Shown piece after piece: positions 42,161-54,735 of a stretch of 64,000 nucleotides of DNA (within the stretch, counting starts at the first letter, position 1; each line of letters begins with the position of its first letter). The DNA is from Vitellaria paradoxa. Taxonomy: Eukaryota > Streptophyta > Magnoliopsida > Ericales > Sapotaceae. Both the position numbers and the translations under genes were made by a program. The stretch is from the NCBI GenBank assembly GCA_019916065.1, contig CM034237.1, positions 21,225,752 through 21,289,751 on the forward strand, written 5' to 3'. A model generated the notes under the pieces. The model worked only from the letters and a program-made list of their open reading frames with translations. It was not told the DNA's origin and did no database searches.

Positions 42161-43250
42161 CTAGGATTTTTTTGAAATTCTAAGAGCTCGACTCATAAAG
42201 GCAATAGGCTTACCCTGTTCAGATAGAATAGCTCCAATTCCATCTTTAAATGCATCTGTCTTGAAGATGAAGGATTTGGTAAAATTAGGCATTGCCAAAG
42301 TGGGCGTGGTAGTCATGGCTTGCTTCAAAGCAACGAAGGCTACCTCGGCTTCTTTATGCCATCCGAATTGCCTCTTTTTAAGAAGATTGGTTAGGGGCTG
42401 AGTAATGATTTCATAGTTCTTGACAAATTTTCTACGATGTCCTGTCAAGCTTAAAAAACCACACAAGTCAATAATGTTTGTAGGTTGTGGACAAGCCACT
42501 ATTGTTAAAATTGTTTTGTTATCAACCTTCACTCTTTGATGAGTGATGATGTGCCCTAAATATTCCAATTCTTGTTGATCAAAGGCACACTTGCTTAATT
42601 TGACAAAGAACTGATGTTGGCTCAGTATCTCCAAAGTTTGCTTAACATGAAATAAATGTGCTTCCTAGGAGGGGCTATCCACTAATATGTCATTAAAAAA
42701 AACTAATATGAACTGTCGAAGATAAGGGTAAAATATTGAGTTCATAATGACCTAGAAGGTGGAAGGTGCATTACAGAGGCCAAATGGCCATTATGAATAT
42801 GAAAAGCTATTTTAGAAATATCAAGGGGATTTTACCCCTACTGGACTGGTACCCAGCTCGTAGATCAAGCTTGGTGAAATAAGAAGCTTTATACAACTCG
42901 TCCCATATGTCATCTACCGTGGGGATGGAAAAATGATCCTTGATTGTGGCAGCATTGAGTGTGTGATAATCTATACAGAAATGCTAATTGCCATCTTTCT
43001 TTTTCTCTAGCAACATTGGCAAAGAAAACGGGCTGATGTTAAGACAAATGAATCCTAAATCAAGCATCTTGTGGACTTGTTTCTCGATCTTAGCTTTCTA
43101 ATAATAGGCGTATCTGTAAGGGTGAACATTTAGAGGTTTTGTCCCATCCATGAGAGGAATACAATGATCAATCTCTCGGGCAGTGGGCAAGCTTGTGGCC
43201 TTCTTAAACACCTCTGAATATGTGTTCAAGACCTCCTACATGTTTGGTTG
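42161..43250 (-). pseudogene. Chromovirus reverse transcriptase and RNase H
   Basis: RT fingers: KIEKQVHKMLDLGFICLNIS and FSLPMLLEKKKDGN (about 43090-42990), then TLNAATIKDHFSIPTVDDIW, ASYFTKLDLRAGYQS (to about 42840). A damaged segment follows where the catalytic YxDD box is expected (42800-42660); I could not find it intact. Thumb/connection and RNase H: SKCAFDQQELEYLGHIITHQ, VDNKTILTIVACPQPTNI, PNFTKSFIFKTDAFKDGIGA (42634-42161). Confidence 0.88.
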
Positions 43251-43365
43251 TATGCATCCTTGTGACATTTCTTCTATGGTGTGGAAGGTAACAGCAAATG
43301 ACGCATGCCCTTGGCAGAACTCTTTTGCAAGATGCTTGATTAACGCAGCCTGAATGGCTTGAGCA

Positions 43366-44760
43366 TCAATCCTTTGTAACATTCAGTTCTAATTCTCCCC
43401 ATAAAAGTCCCTGGTTAATTGCTTCCAATTGCAAACCACAGAACCCAACTTCTCTAGCCACTGGATGCCCAACACAAGATCTAAACTTGTTATTGAAGAG
43501 AATAAAAGGTGACTGAAGATTGAGTTCCTTGTAAATAGACCAGTACCTTTTTGAATCACCCTTGGCATCGTAATCATTCTCCATTGGCTACCCAGATAGT
43601 GAAAGGATCAGTTGGTACTACTAGTAATCGAAGCAAACTTGCTATACGGTCACTTATGAAGTTGTGTGTTAATCCACTGTTGATTAGTGCCATGACTTTG
43701 TAAGGACCCGCCTTAGCTTTTACCCGCATGGTTTTTGATTCTGTCCATTCTGTTTATGTGTGAAGAGTAATCCTTAGCTCCAATAGTTCATCATGGTCAT
43801 CAACGATTGTTTGTTGTTTCGTGACCTTCTCACACGTTATTTTTTTAGCGTAATCATGCCTCTTCAGGAGCAGTACTTGTGGTCCTTGGTATCTATGACC
43901 TAGTGTAAAGTACTCATTGCAGTTGAAGCACAATCCTTGAGCCTTTCATTTTTGCATTTCCTCCCAAGACACCTGTTTAATTGGTCTATCAAGTGTGGCT
44001 AATGTCATACGAGTTGTAAGTGAAAAAGCTGTTGGAGCTCGTGAAGATGGTGACGATAGCATAATCCTCTCCTGTCGTGTGAGTTGGTCGTCCTTCATTC
44101 AGGTAAAACTATTAGCTTTCTTCAAAGTTCGAGGTTTGAACATACGAATTCCATTTTGTAATCTCAAGCTTTAAACCTCTTATAGGTGTCCTCACTAATG
44201 CTTTTTGAGTCCATCCTTTAACTCAATTGTTGAGTTTTTCAAACTCTCGTTGGTAGTCTCATAGAGTCCCCCCTGTTTGACCCGCAAGAGAGCTTCGTCG
44301 AAGTCCTCACATTTTAAAGGCCTAAAGTGAGCCTAGAGTTCATCTTCAAAAACCTTCCAAGTCATAGCCGATCCTTCTTCTTGGTATGCATTGTGAATCC
44401 ATTGCTACCACTACTGGTTGACTTCCCCTGCAAGATGAAAAGATGCTAATGGCACCTTTTGAACATTGGTGGTGCCCCTGGTATTCAAAGAATTGGTTCA
44501 TTTGTTTGAACTTGAGCTTAGCTAATTTGGATAAGAAGATTGGTCACTCCACGTCGTAGTCAACTTGAACTTGAGCTTAACTTGAGGATCCTCTATTTGA
44601 AATCAAGTCTTCAGATAGCTTGTTGATGGTTTCCTCTAAGTGGTGCAACTTATCAGACATGCCCATTTTCATCTACTGCAACCCATCCTGCATTTCTCCA
44701 AGTCCAGCCTCCAGTATCTCAATTCTTTCTTTGTTAGTTGCCATTAACATAACTCTGATG
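43366..44760 (-). pseudogene. Chromovirus gag and protease
   Basis: Gag begins next to the primer site with MATNKERIEILEAGLGEMQ (about 44743). It continues through a coiled-coil and core (44600-44100) and a zinc knuckle region (43950-43900, with CFNCNEYFT-like spacing in part). The protease-like block at 43584-43366 gives SKRYWSIYKELNLQSPFILF and VGHPVAREVG-FCGLQLEAINQG over two frames. Frame breaks are frequent. Confidence 0.7.
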
Positions 44761-44767
44761 CCAATTA

Positions 44768-44939
44768 TAGGTCCTAGTTAGAAGCTGAACTAACAACCCT
44801 AATTATCAAAGTATTCTCTTAAGATGAGAATAGAACCACAATTTTTGGATTTTAATCTCTGCTTTTATTAATGTTCATGGTTCCTTATATAGGCAGATGC
44901 TTAACAATTTTCACCAAAGAACATGCAACATAACAGAAG
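44768..44939 (-). repeat. 5' LTR of the chromovirus, part 1 (split by D)
   Basis: Matches the first half (plus orientation) of 40114-40451 up to CATGCAACATAACAGAAG, where element D begins. The last five bases AGAAG are the D target duplication. Confidence 0.88.
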
Positions 44940-45773
44940 TGTAAAGTTTTAAATGTGGCAACTCCATTCAAAATCTTAAGTTAAATATGGAAAGCTGGGA
45001 TGTTTTTAAAAACAATGTGGAAAGAGATATGGACATTTCCAAATTTAAGATTAAGATAAATCACATCAATTTGGGTTTCCAAAAGACTGCACATGTCTAA
45101 TTTGAGTTAAAATGTTGAGCAATTACAATCATAGATAGACTAGGAGTTAGCAAACAAAGGCATGGAAAAATCCAGTGTACCTCGCAGGTATGGCGCAGAA
45201 AGCATGCGGCTGCACCTAAAGCCTGCTAGGAGTACACTGGTTTGCTTCCTTTATAATCTGGCTCAGACTAGATTCTTGTATGGTCCGCAAGCTGGTGGAT
45301 GGATGCTCAAGGGATCGACTGATTAGCGCAGGCATGGCGTAAGGTGCTTGAGAGTTCGAGATGTGTAATTTCTGAATGTAATTGTTCCCTATTTTGTCAG
45401 TCTAGGGTAGCCTTTTGTAACTTTATAAATATGTGCCCTAACTTAATGAAAGACATATAACAAGGATATATTACAGAGACCTAAAGATAGTTTATTCTTG
45501 AGAGCTAAAGTGTCTTTTTCTAGATTTTTATTATTTTCTTCTCAACTTTTTGTGTGAGACAGAAAGTCCACTTGTAGGGTTTGTCGAGTGAACCGAGTAA
45601 GATTTGCAAAAGAATTTGTGTGAGTGAGTTGTAATGAATTCAAGTAGGATCTTGTAACCCGTTGATAGTGAGATTTGAAATTAAGGTTTTTCTCCCTGTG
45701 ACAAGGTTTCCTCGTTATTCTCTGGTGTTATTATTTTGTATTGTGTGTGATTACTTAGTTCAAAAAATTTTCA
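44940..45773 (+). repeat. 5' LTR of Copia D
   Basis: 834 bp, TG...CA. Contains TATAAATATGTGCCC (about 45424) as TATA region, followed by AATGAAAGACATATAA. It is longer than the 3' LTR by a block of about 135 bp (roughly 45590-45735) that is missing at the 3' end. Confidence 0.92.
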
Positions 45774-45775
45774 AT

Positions 45776-45787
45776 TGGTATCAGAGC
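45776..45787 (+). promoter_or_regulatory. Primer binding site of Copia D
   Basis: TGGTATCAGAGC two bases after the 5' LTR, complementary to initiator tRNA-Met. Confidence 0.92.
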
Positions 45788-45829
45788 AGGTCACTCTACG
45801 TCACTAAGTGAAGATCTTAATCTGAACAA

Positions 45830-47845
45830 TGGATCCACCGTGCATATGAGGTTCAAGCACCAGACACCTATGGTTTGATGGCACAAATTACTCTTACTAG
45901 AAGGTAAGGATATAAGCTCATCGTTTGTTTATGAATTATAAAGTTTGGGCTTCTGTGGCTTAAGGTTGGAAAGAACTAACATACGAAGTTGATGGTCATA
46001 TTAAAACAAAGTCGATTTTGACGTGGACAAAAGCTAAACAAGAAAGCTCAAAATGGAATTTTAAGGCCTTGAGTGCTATAATTACGACAGTCTATCCAAA
46101 TGAGTTCCACCGAATTTCAAGTTGTACAAGTGCACGAAAAGCCTCGTTAATTCTAGAAAACACACATGAAGGAACATGCAAGTCAAGACATGCAAACTTC
46201 GAAAGCTCACCTCTGAATTTGAAGGTCTTAGAATGAACGAAGACGAAAGGTTTGATGATTTCTATGTTCGACTGAGCCATGTTGTCAATTCCTACCACAA
46301 TCTTGGAGAACCCATCCCTAAATACAAAGTGGTATGTAAAATTTTACGTTCTCTTCCCAGTACCTTTAATTCTAAAGTTACCGCCATTGAAGAAGTTAAG
46401 GATGTGAATTCTATGAAAATAGAGGATCTTGTGGGATCACTTTAAACCTACAAGGCGAACATGCTTAAACCTCGAAAGAGCACAGAAGGTGTTACTTTCA
46501 AGACTGTGGAGGAGGAAAATAAGAAGGAAAAAACTGATAAAGAATTGGCTTACGGCAAAGAGATTAATAAGATATGTGAATAAAGAGAAGAAATCAATGT
46601 TCAACAAAAATAATAAGAAGGAGTCGAGGTCTAAAGACGAAGGTAAGAAAATTAAGAAGTTTGACAAAGAAGAAGATAAGAAGAATAAGATATAGTGCTT
46701 TGAATGTCATGGTTATGGCGACTGCTCAAGACTGAGCGAACAAGAAGATGAAGCAAAAACAAGTTAAAGTGATGAATGCCACACATAATGATGACTTTGA
46801 CTCAGAGGAATCCTCTGCATTATCCTCTTCTGACAATAAAAGTAATTTTATTGCTTTTATGACTTCTCACATTTCCTCTATAGGAATGCCTTTTGGATCT
46901 CAAAGCGACATTGAAATATCAAACTATGAGGATGATGACTCTAAAGATAAATTCAACAATGATCTTCAAGTAGCATACAATGCACTTTATACAGAATACT
47001 GTGATCTGAAGAAATAAAGACAAGCGCAATATTCTAGAAGAAGTAAGCTTAGAAATGAAAGAGATGCCTTAAAGATCAAGAATGAAAAACTTATAGGCAA
47101 ATTGTCCTCTTTTGAATCTGATAGAATTTTTAGTCTCAAAGTGCAGAAAAATTCAAAGAAAAGCTGGAGGAAAAGAACAAGAAAATTGAAGAACTAAAGA
47201 AAGTCATTGGAGAATTGCATGCAAATATCAACAAGTTAAAAGAAAAAAATAAAAGATGATGAGAAGATAATTGAGAAAATGAATTCCAGTTTAAATAACA
47301 TTGAAGAGATTTGGAGCAAACAAAGGTCACATGAAGATAAATCCAAACTAGGCTATATTGGTAAGAAGAGTAAAATGGCATCATCATCAACCACTCCAAA
47401 AGCTCCAAAGTTTTACCCACAATCAGCTGTAGTTCAAAAGAGGGCTCCTAAACCTACTGCTGCTCCAAAATCTCTCTCAAAATCTGCTGCACCACCAAAG
47501 AGAAGTTATCAAACATTCAAGCATTAATAGTATCCTCCTCCCATGGTAAAAGGTACACATTTTGCTAAACCTCAACTCTTTGCACCTGTATGTCACCATT
47601 GTGGAATCAAAGGTCATATCCATCTCAATTATCATAAACTCTATAGACTTCCTTTGAACTATACAAAAAATTTTGCAAAAAACCCTAATCCTAGAGTTCT
47701 TGTGACAAATAGGTCACAAGTCTTTTCTAATTTTTCTAAAAATACTTTTGAAAACTCACATCATTTTCAAAAACCAAAAAATTTAAACTTTCAAAAATAC
47801 AAAAATTTCAAAGAAAAAGAATTCAAACAAAAAGCAAAGACATGA
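45830..47845 (+). pseudogene. Copia D gag
   Basis: Starts near ATG 45830 (MDPPCI then frame breaks). The core is clear: WTKAKQESSKWNFKALSAII, EFHRISSCTSA, LRKLTSEFEGLRMNEDERFD, KILRSLPSTFNSKVTAIEEV, EDLVGSL (46018-46445). A lysine-rich segment and first zinc knuckle (CFECHGYGD, about 46693, second half degraded) follow. Next come an acidic stretch (46748-47017), a coiled coil (47020-47280), a proline/lysine linker, and a second knuckle CHHCGIKGHIHLNYHKLYRL (47590-47650) lacking one Cys/His pair. The tail is very basic. Several frameshifts. Confidence 0.85.
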
Positions 47846-48485
47846 AAAAACCCTGTTAAGCATCCATATCCAAAAACCAGGGCAATATTGATGAAAAAAA
47901 TTTGATTTAAATTGTTTTATATCACAAATAGTCTTGAAAGCTTTAAATTCTAACATGGGGTATCTTAACAGTGGAACATGAGTAGAAGTAAGTCTCTGTT
48001 TTCAAAACTTGAATCCTATCAGGGTGGTATGGTGACATTTGGTGATGACAGCACATCACAGGTAAAAGGTAAAGGTGAGATTAAGTCCTCTATTTTCAAA
48101 TGTTTTAAAAAATGTTTTATATGTTGAGGGACTTAAGGTGAACCTTATCAGTATAAGTCAATTGTGTGATGCCGGCCATGTTGTCCAATTTTCCAAAAAA
48201 TGAGCATAATATCTTTAATAAAAAGGAGTAACTAGTCTTGCATGGTGTTTGTACTTCTGAAAATTACTATGGGATAGCAAACTCTAAAGGTTTTATTTGT
48301 AATTGTACCACCCTAGATAAGACAGAGTTGTGGCACCAAAAACTTGGGCACATGAACTATAAACTTACACAAATTTTCCACGTCTAAACTCATCAAGGGT
48401 ATACCTTAAATTCAAAAGTATAAAAATAGTGTGTGTGGTCCATGTCAATTAGGAAAGTACGTTAGGAGTGTCCTTAAAAAAACAT
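47846..48485 (+). pseudogene. Copia D protease and integrase N-terminus (5' of element C)
   Basis: Protease traces: SKSLFSKLESYQGGMVTFGD then STSQVKGKGEIKS (about 47985-48085), and EGLKVNLISISQLCDAGHVV-like LRVNLISISQ across frames (48125-48190). The GAG-pre-integrase zinc segment reads ELWHQKLGHMNYK (48328-48365), then a Cys pair near 48438-48450. The frame is broken many times; the catalytic D-S-G of protease is not seen intact. The reading is cut by element C at 48486. Confidence 0.75.
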
Positions 48486-49373
48486 TGAAATTTCGAAAAT
48501 ATACTGCTAAGGATTCAAACCAATCAATCACAATCACACACAGAGATAAAAGAAGGTGAGATATACAAGAAACAAGGAAACCCACAAAGGGAAACCTCTA
48601 ACAAAAACTTTCACTAAAATCAAATGTTGGTTACAAACTCAATCTCTCTATAGATTGACTCCTTGACTCTATACTCTCGTTGACATTTGCTAGACTTCTC
48701 GATGCACCAACTCTCTAGCGAAAGCCCTTCGACTCCTCGAAAGCACAACATCGAATCCTCGGTAGCTTTGCTAAATCCTCAGCATGCTGAATCCACAGCG
48801 ATCACAAACCTCAAATCCGAACTCCTTCGGATTGAACACGAACCGTGATGGCTAAGTGATGAAGAGAATAATTGAACTTTTAAGTACCCAATCACATGTG
48901 TATTCTCTCTCTTTTTGAGTGTGTATTCTCTTTTTCTTTCTCCATGTTTTTAACCTTGAAAACACCAAGAGATATATATAAAAACCAAGGTGGCTGGGGC
49001 TCGAAATAGGCAAAATATGCCGAAAAAGTCACCTCACGGGAAGGGTGCTCTTGTGGTCTTCCCGCGGCTTTCCCGCGAATCAGAGCGGTCTTCCCGCATG
49101 GCCAAACTCCTATTTTCTGCTCTCGATTTTTTCTCGCGGCTACTCGTGGTCATCCCACGGCCAACCCACGGCCTTCCTGCGTTAAACACTTCTGAGCCTC
49201 TTTAGGACTTCCGAATCACTTCAAGACTTCCAGCCATTATGGAAACTGTTTCTCTGAGACCTTTTAGAATTCTACTTGACTTATGACTCTAGTGTCTTAG
49301 CCTATACTAAGTCTAAAGTATATACAATCCTATTTGATCATGGATTTGCCAATTTACAAATTTAGCCTTAACA
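48486..49373 (-). repeat. 3' LTR of Copia C
   Basis: Plus strand TGAAATTTCGAAAATA ... TTAGCCTTAACA. Contains a GC-rich block (about 49029-49190) with repeated CCCGCGG/CCCACGG words, and a minus-strand TATATATATCTC TATA region near 48970-48980. Confidence 0.92.
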
Positions 49374-49387
49374 ATCTCCCCCTTTGG

Positions 49388-50700
49388 CAATTCCATGTCA
49401 AAACTCAAAGAATGAAATTACAAATGAAAATCAAACTACACTAAGGCCTCAATAAATTTGTCATCCATTCCATTAACACGTTCCAACTGATAACCTGTAT
49501 GGCTGCACACTTAAACAAAATGATCAAGGCATCATATGGAATAAATAAAGAATTAAATAAAGAATCAAATAAAACCATAACAACAAAATGACACAAAATG
49601 TTCCCCCCTTTAATTATCAAAAAAATAATTGTTCTCCACCTCAATTAACTAACTCATTTTCAAACATTCTCCCTACAAAAATATTCTATTCTCCCCCTTA
49701 ATTATATATCTCCCCATTTTTGACATGAATTGACAAAAATTAGGTACAATGTGTAATCTTGATCAAATCATTCCAAGTTCTATTTTTCCAAACACAAAAC
49801 TAAACACAGTTCTAAAATTTTGACCATACATAAATAGTAACAAATAAGGATTCCAAGAATCACCCTACTATTGATGTCATGAGTTGTTCATACATGTCAT
49901 ACCAATGGTCAAATGCCTATGCAGTGTGTGAAATGAAGTTTCAGTGCAACATAATTAATACTTTTCACATACTTGCATGAATTTCAAAATTGCTTCTTTG
50001 GACTGTGAATTGAATTAAGTAAGATATACAGTGTTAGCTCTTTGACTAAATTCTTCTTAATTCATTGTTTTCAACTAAACACCAATGTGATACCAATTGA
50101 AAAATAACAATGTAAGATCACCATTTTTTCTTTTTCTTTTCCTCCTTTTTCTTTTTATTTGCTCTTGGTGGCTTTCACACACGTTATGGGTAGGTAGCCT
50201 TCTTCCTGTATCATCAAACCCAGAGGGTGGTTATTTTGATAACCTGCACGTCAATAGGCTGGCTTTCACTCTATCCCATATGGTAGCCCTTTCTAAGTGA
50301 ATTTTGATTTCATTTAAATTCAAAAGCAACCAATAGTCCAAAAAAGAGAATTTATTAAAACAGTTGAGTAGTGGAAAAGATTTCTCATGATGTACTAAAC
50401 TTCGTGCAATTACAATTGGCACACCACTACCATGACAAGGAACAACAAAACATAGGATTCAAGTTCATCAAGTAATTCAAATTTATGACCATTATGTAGA
50501 TCAACAATTTTAATCCTATGATTTTGAAGTGTGTATGAAGTAATAGAACATGCAAGAATATCACAAAGAATAACATTGCACCACAAAAAAATTTTCCTAT
50601 CTTAAAAAAATAAAAAGTGTCTAATCTACATGAATTCATAGAACTAGGTAAAAATACAGCAGTGAAGCAAAGCCTAGTTCATGAAAAAAATGCCTCTACA
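49388..50700. other. Non-coding interior of Copia C
   Basis: Aligns with 13220-14332 of element A. It occupies the place of pol. Contains a pyrimidine-rich run (50120-50160) and CTGCACGTCAATAGG-type sequence; no ORF of note. Confidence 0.6.
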
Positions 50701-52043
50701 TATCAGGGTTCACCCCTTTAACACTCTCAGGGGTGTGGGAGACATATAAATCACTCTTTCTAACCCAAACAGTTCTTATTTTTTAAAAAGCATTTTGAGT
50801 CTTGAAATTGTTGGGTTTTGGGCCAATGGGTTTTGAAAAATTTTTCTTTACGTTTTTCCTCACTGGTCTGGTCATTGAAGGGTTAAAATCAAAACAAGAC
50901 TTTTGAAACCTTAAAGGATGAAACCTATTTGACACTTGTAAATTAGGTCTCAAGAATTTCCTAGTGTCAACATAGGATAGGGGAAGCCCATACAATTTGT
51001 GGCAATGTGGTCTTATGTGACCAGGTATACCACAATGAAAACATATAGGAGCAAACATATTTTTCAAGTTTGGGGGCGTACCTTTGGGCTTCTGACAAAA
51101 ATTTTGAAGTTGACTTTTCTTTGGCACTTGCTTTGGGAGGATAGGAGACTTCTTTAATTGAGGAGGTTTTTCCTTTTGATGTCGTTGTTTAGGGGGCACT
51201 TTTGAAGTCTTCATGTTTCCACTTTCATCTTTTTTGTCAATATATCCAAGTCCTCTTTTATCGCTTGGACTACGTTGCACTTTTAAGATCTGATGAAGGT
51301 TGTTAGATGGAACTCTCAATTTTTCATCAATCTCCTTCAATGCTTTTTGCACCTGTAAACACTCTTCATCTTTGATCGCAAGCTTCTCTCTTAAGGCATC
51401 CACAATCCTATCTTGAGTTCTCTTCTCATCTTCAATCTTATGAACTTGAACTTCAAGATCTTGATGCTTAGTCTTGAGAGTTGTGCAAAACTCATCCATT
51501 GCTTTCTTATTTGCTTCAAGGGTTTCAAACTTTGCTTGCAATTTTTTAAGGCAATTTTCAGGCTGTCTCTTTCCCTCTTCAACATCTTATTCTTCACGGT
51601 CAACTTCTCATTTTGCTTGTGGAACTTTCGACAGTCTAGATACAGTTGTTCATAGGCATCTTCAAAATCTATCTCTTCACCTTCACTTTCATGTTCTGAT
51701 TCTGATCCTGAAGAGTCTTCCTTTGAATTCTTGGAACCAGATGAGTTTTTAAAACTTACAGATCCTGAGCTCCTTGCCATAAAAGCTGTGAAGTTTTCTG
51801 GGTAATCTTCTAAAGATGATGATGTGCTTGAATCATCTTTATCATCCAGGGTAGCATTCAGAACCTTCTTCTTGTCCTTCTTGTTTCCACAATCCAGGGC
51901 TATGTGACCATAACCCTGGCACTCGTTGCACTTCACCACTTTAAGCTTATTCTCCTTCTTTTTGGGTTAAAAAAATTTTTCACCCTTGGATTTATCATTC
52001 TTCTTAATCTTTTTAAATTTTCGCCTTCTCTACAGGGATCCAT
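50700..52043 (-). pseudogene. Copia C gag, N-terminally deleted, one frameshift
   Basis: Minus-strand ATG 52043 (MDPCREGE) is that of A's gag, but the sequence then jumps to KRLRRMINPRVKN, so roughly 1 kb of N-terminal gag is gone. The zinc knuckle CNECQGYGHIALDC (51930-51890) is intact. An acidic/serine-rich segment and coiled coil follow (51880-51550). A frameshift near 51540 moves the reading to a second long frame with more coiled coil (to 51250), a basic proline-rich linker, and the second knuckle CFHCGIPGHIRPHCHKLYGL (51045-50985). It ends WVRKSDLYVSHTPESVKGV near 50710. Longest open stretches are 252 and 182 codons, better kept than in A or D. Confidence 0.85.
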
Positions 52044-52100
52044 CTAGCAAGTAATAAGATCACGTTTTTCTCTCAAAAACGTACCTGCTCTGATACCAAT

Positions 52101-52995
52101 TGAAATTTCAAAAATATGCTGCTAAGGATTCCAACCAATCAATCACAATCACACACAGAGATAAAAGAATGCAAGATATACAAGAAACGAGGAAACCCAC
52201 AAAAGGAAACCTCTAACAAAAACTTTCAATAAAATCAAACGTTGGTTACAAACTCAACCTCTTTATAGATCGACTCATCGACTCTATACTCTCGTTGACG
52301 TTTGCTCGACTCCTCGATGCACCAACTCCTTTAGCGAAAGCCCTTCGACTCCTTGAAGGCACAACACCGAATCCTTAGCGTGCTGAATCCTCAGTGTGCT
52401 GAATCCACAGTGATCACAAACCTCAAATCTGAACTCTTTCAGATTGAACACGAACCGTGATGGCTAAGTGATGAAGACAATAATTGAACTTTTAAGTACC
52501 CAATCACATGTGTATTCTCTCACTTTTTGAGTGTGTCTTCTCTCTTTCTTTCTCCATGTTTTTAACCTCGAAAACACTAAGAGATATATATAAAAACCAA
52601 GGCGGCTGGGGCTCGAAATAGGCAAAATATGCCGAAAAAGTCACTTCGCGAGAAGGGCACTCCCGCGGCCTTCCCGTGAATTAGAGCGCTCTTCCCACGG
52701 TTTTCCTGCTAATCAGAGCGGTCTTCCCGCACGGCCAAACTCCTATTTTTAACTCTCGACTTTTTCTTGCGGCTACCCGCGGTCATCCCGCAGCCTTCCT
52801 GCGTTAGACAGTTCCGAGCCTCTTCAAGACTTCCAAATCACTTCAGGACTTCCAGTCATTATGGAAATTGTTTCTCTGAGGCCTTTTAGAATTCTACTTG
52901 ACTTATGACTTTAGTGTTTTAGCCTACACTAAGTCTAAAGTATATACAATTCTATTTGATCATGGATTTGCCAATTTACAAATTTAGCCTTAACA
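52101..52995 (-). repeat. 5' LTR of Copia C
   Basis: Minus strand TGTTAAGGCTAAATTTG ... TTTGAAATTTCA with intact ends. GC-rich CCCGCGG block at about 52645-52805. Confidence 0.92.
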
Positions 52996-53000
52996 GACAT

Positions 53001-53660
53001 AATCAATTAGAACTTCAGAACCTCTTGAACTTGTTTACATAGATTTAATGGGACCTACACGCACTAAAAGTCTTAGTTGTAGGTAGTATATTTTTGTTGC
53101 TACAGATGACTTCACTAGATTTGCATGAGTTAACGTTCTATGTGAAAAATCTAATACATCTGAAGCTTTTAAGTCATTGTGCTTCAAGCTACAGCAAGAA
53201 AAGTAGCGTACGATTGGATGAATCGCAAGAATCAGAACTGATCATGGAAGGGAGTTTGAGAATCAGAAGTATACTAATTTTTGTGATGAAAATGGAATTA
53301 AGCACGAGTTTTTAACAACAAAGACTCCCCGGTAGAATGGTGTTGTAGAAAGAAGAAATAGAGTTCTACAAGAAATGGCACGTTCGATGCTGCATGGAAA
53401 GCAACTTCTAAAGAAGTTTTGGGCTAAAGCTGTACACACTACATGTTATATAGCAAATAAGGTGTATCTTCATCCTGGTACTTCAAAAACACTTTATGAA
53501 CTATGGAGTAGTAAGAAGCCCAATATTAAGTATTTTTGAGTTTTTAGGAGTTAGTGTTTTATTCTCAAGGACAGAGAAAATCTTGGAAAATTTGAATCTC
53601 GTAGCGATGAAGAAATCTCCTTGGGCTACTCAAGTAGTAGTCATACATTTCATGTTTATA
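53001..53660 (+). pseudogene. Copia D integrase core (3' of element C)
   Basis: Continues from 48485. Reads SEPLELVYIDLMGPTRTKSL, then VATDDFTRFA (both catalytic Asp regions), RIRTDHGREFENQKYTNFCD, ENGIKHEFLTTKTPR*NGVV and ERRNRVLQEMARSML with the catalytic Glu. Then FWAKAVHTTCYIANKVYL and TLYELWSSKKPNIKYF. The D-D-E triad is readable but over several frames with stops. Confidence 0.9.
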
Positions 53661-54735
53661 ATTTGAAAACTTATTCAATGATGGAATCCATTAATGTTAT
53701 TGTTGATGATCATACTAATTCTACTATATTTCAACAGGTTGAAGAAGATGACGAAGCTATAGAAGAGAATAAAGAAGCACATGAAAGTGAAGAAGAGTAT
53801 GTTGGAGTAAGAAAAAATGAAAATCATGATCTTGATGATATAACTAAGTAGTTGGAACCCTCTTCTAGAGTAAAGTTGAATCACCTCATCAGCCATGTCA
53901 TTGGAGAGGTAACTGATAAAATGAAAACACGCAGGCAGTTAAGGAATGAGGTAACTTATGTGTGTTATGTTTCATCAGTAGAACATAAAAATGTAAGAGA
54001 AGCCTTACTTGATGATAATTGGGTGAATGCAATGCACGAACAGCTAAATCAATTTGTTAGGAATGATGTGTGGACTTTAGTTCCTGGACTGACTTACACT
54101 AATGTTATTGGAACTAACTAGATATTTGAAAATAAAAATGATGTGTTTGGTAATGTCATTAGAAATAAAGCTAGACTTGTTGCTCAAGGTTACACTCAAG
54201 TGAAGGGTATTGACTTTGATGAGACTTTTGTACCTATTGCTCGTCTTGAATCCATTAGATTGCTTTTGGCCATTGCATGTTACTTGAAATTTAAACTTTA
54301 TCAAATGGATGTCAAGAGTGTATTTTTGAATGGCTTTCTTCAAGAAGAGGCCTATGTAGAGCAACCCAAAGGACTTGAGGATCCTAAATTTCCTAACCAT
54401 ATGTTTAAACTGAAAAAGGCTCTTTATGGTTTGAAACAAATACCACGTGCTTGGTATGAGAGACTCACTACCTTTTTACTTGAGTCTGGTTTGTTTGTGG
54501 GAGTGTAGATAAAACTTTGTTTATTCATACTAATTCTAGGCACATTCTAATTCAACAGATTTATGTTGATAACATTGTGTTTGGATCTATATGTGAAAAA
54601 TATGCTGTTGAATTAGGAAAATTAATGTCTACTCAATTTGAAATGAGCATGATGGGTGAACTAAACTATTTCCTAGGTCTTTAAGTCAAACAGGAGGATG
54701 ACAGAATTTTTTATTTCCTAATCCAAATATGCTAG
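53661..54735 (+). pseudogene. Copia D reverse transcriptase, YVDD changed to YVDN
   Basis: A linker rich in acidic residues (EEDDEAIEENKEAHESEEEY, about 53739-53800) leads into RT: REALLDDNWVNAMHEQLNQF, NDVWTLVPG, NKARLVAQGYTQVKGIDFDE, ARLESIRLLLAIACYLKFKL, DVKSVFLNGFLQEEAYVEQP, KLKKALYGLKQIPRAWYERL. The catalytic box at 54562-54573 reads YVDN (TATGTTGATAAC), so one catalytic Asp is lost. Stops at 54121 and 54506. Confidence 0.92.

Larger units (their letters stand above)
48486..52995 (-). mobile_element. Copia element C, gag-only, nested in D
   Basis: LTRs 48486-49373 (888 bp) and 52101-52995 (895 bp), related to those of A. On the minus strand: 5' LTR (52101-52995), primer site TGGTATCAGAGC (52098-52087), a shortened gag, non-coding DNA, polypurine tract CCAAAGGGGGAGAT (49387-49374), 3' LTR. 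The flanking 5-mers AACAT (48481-48485) and GACAT (52996-53000) match at 4 of 5. Compared with A it also lacks most of the N-terminal half of gag. No pol. Its LTRs are more alike than those of A or D, so it is the youngest of the nest. Confidence 0.92.
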
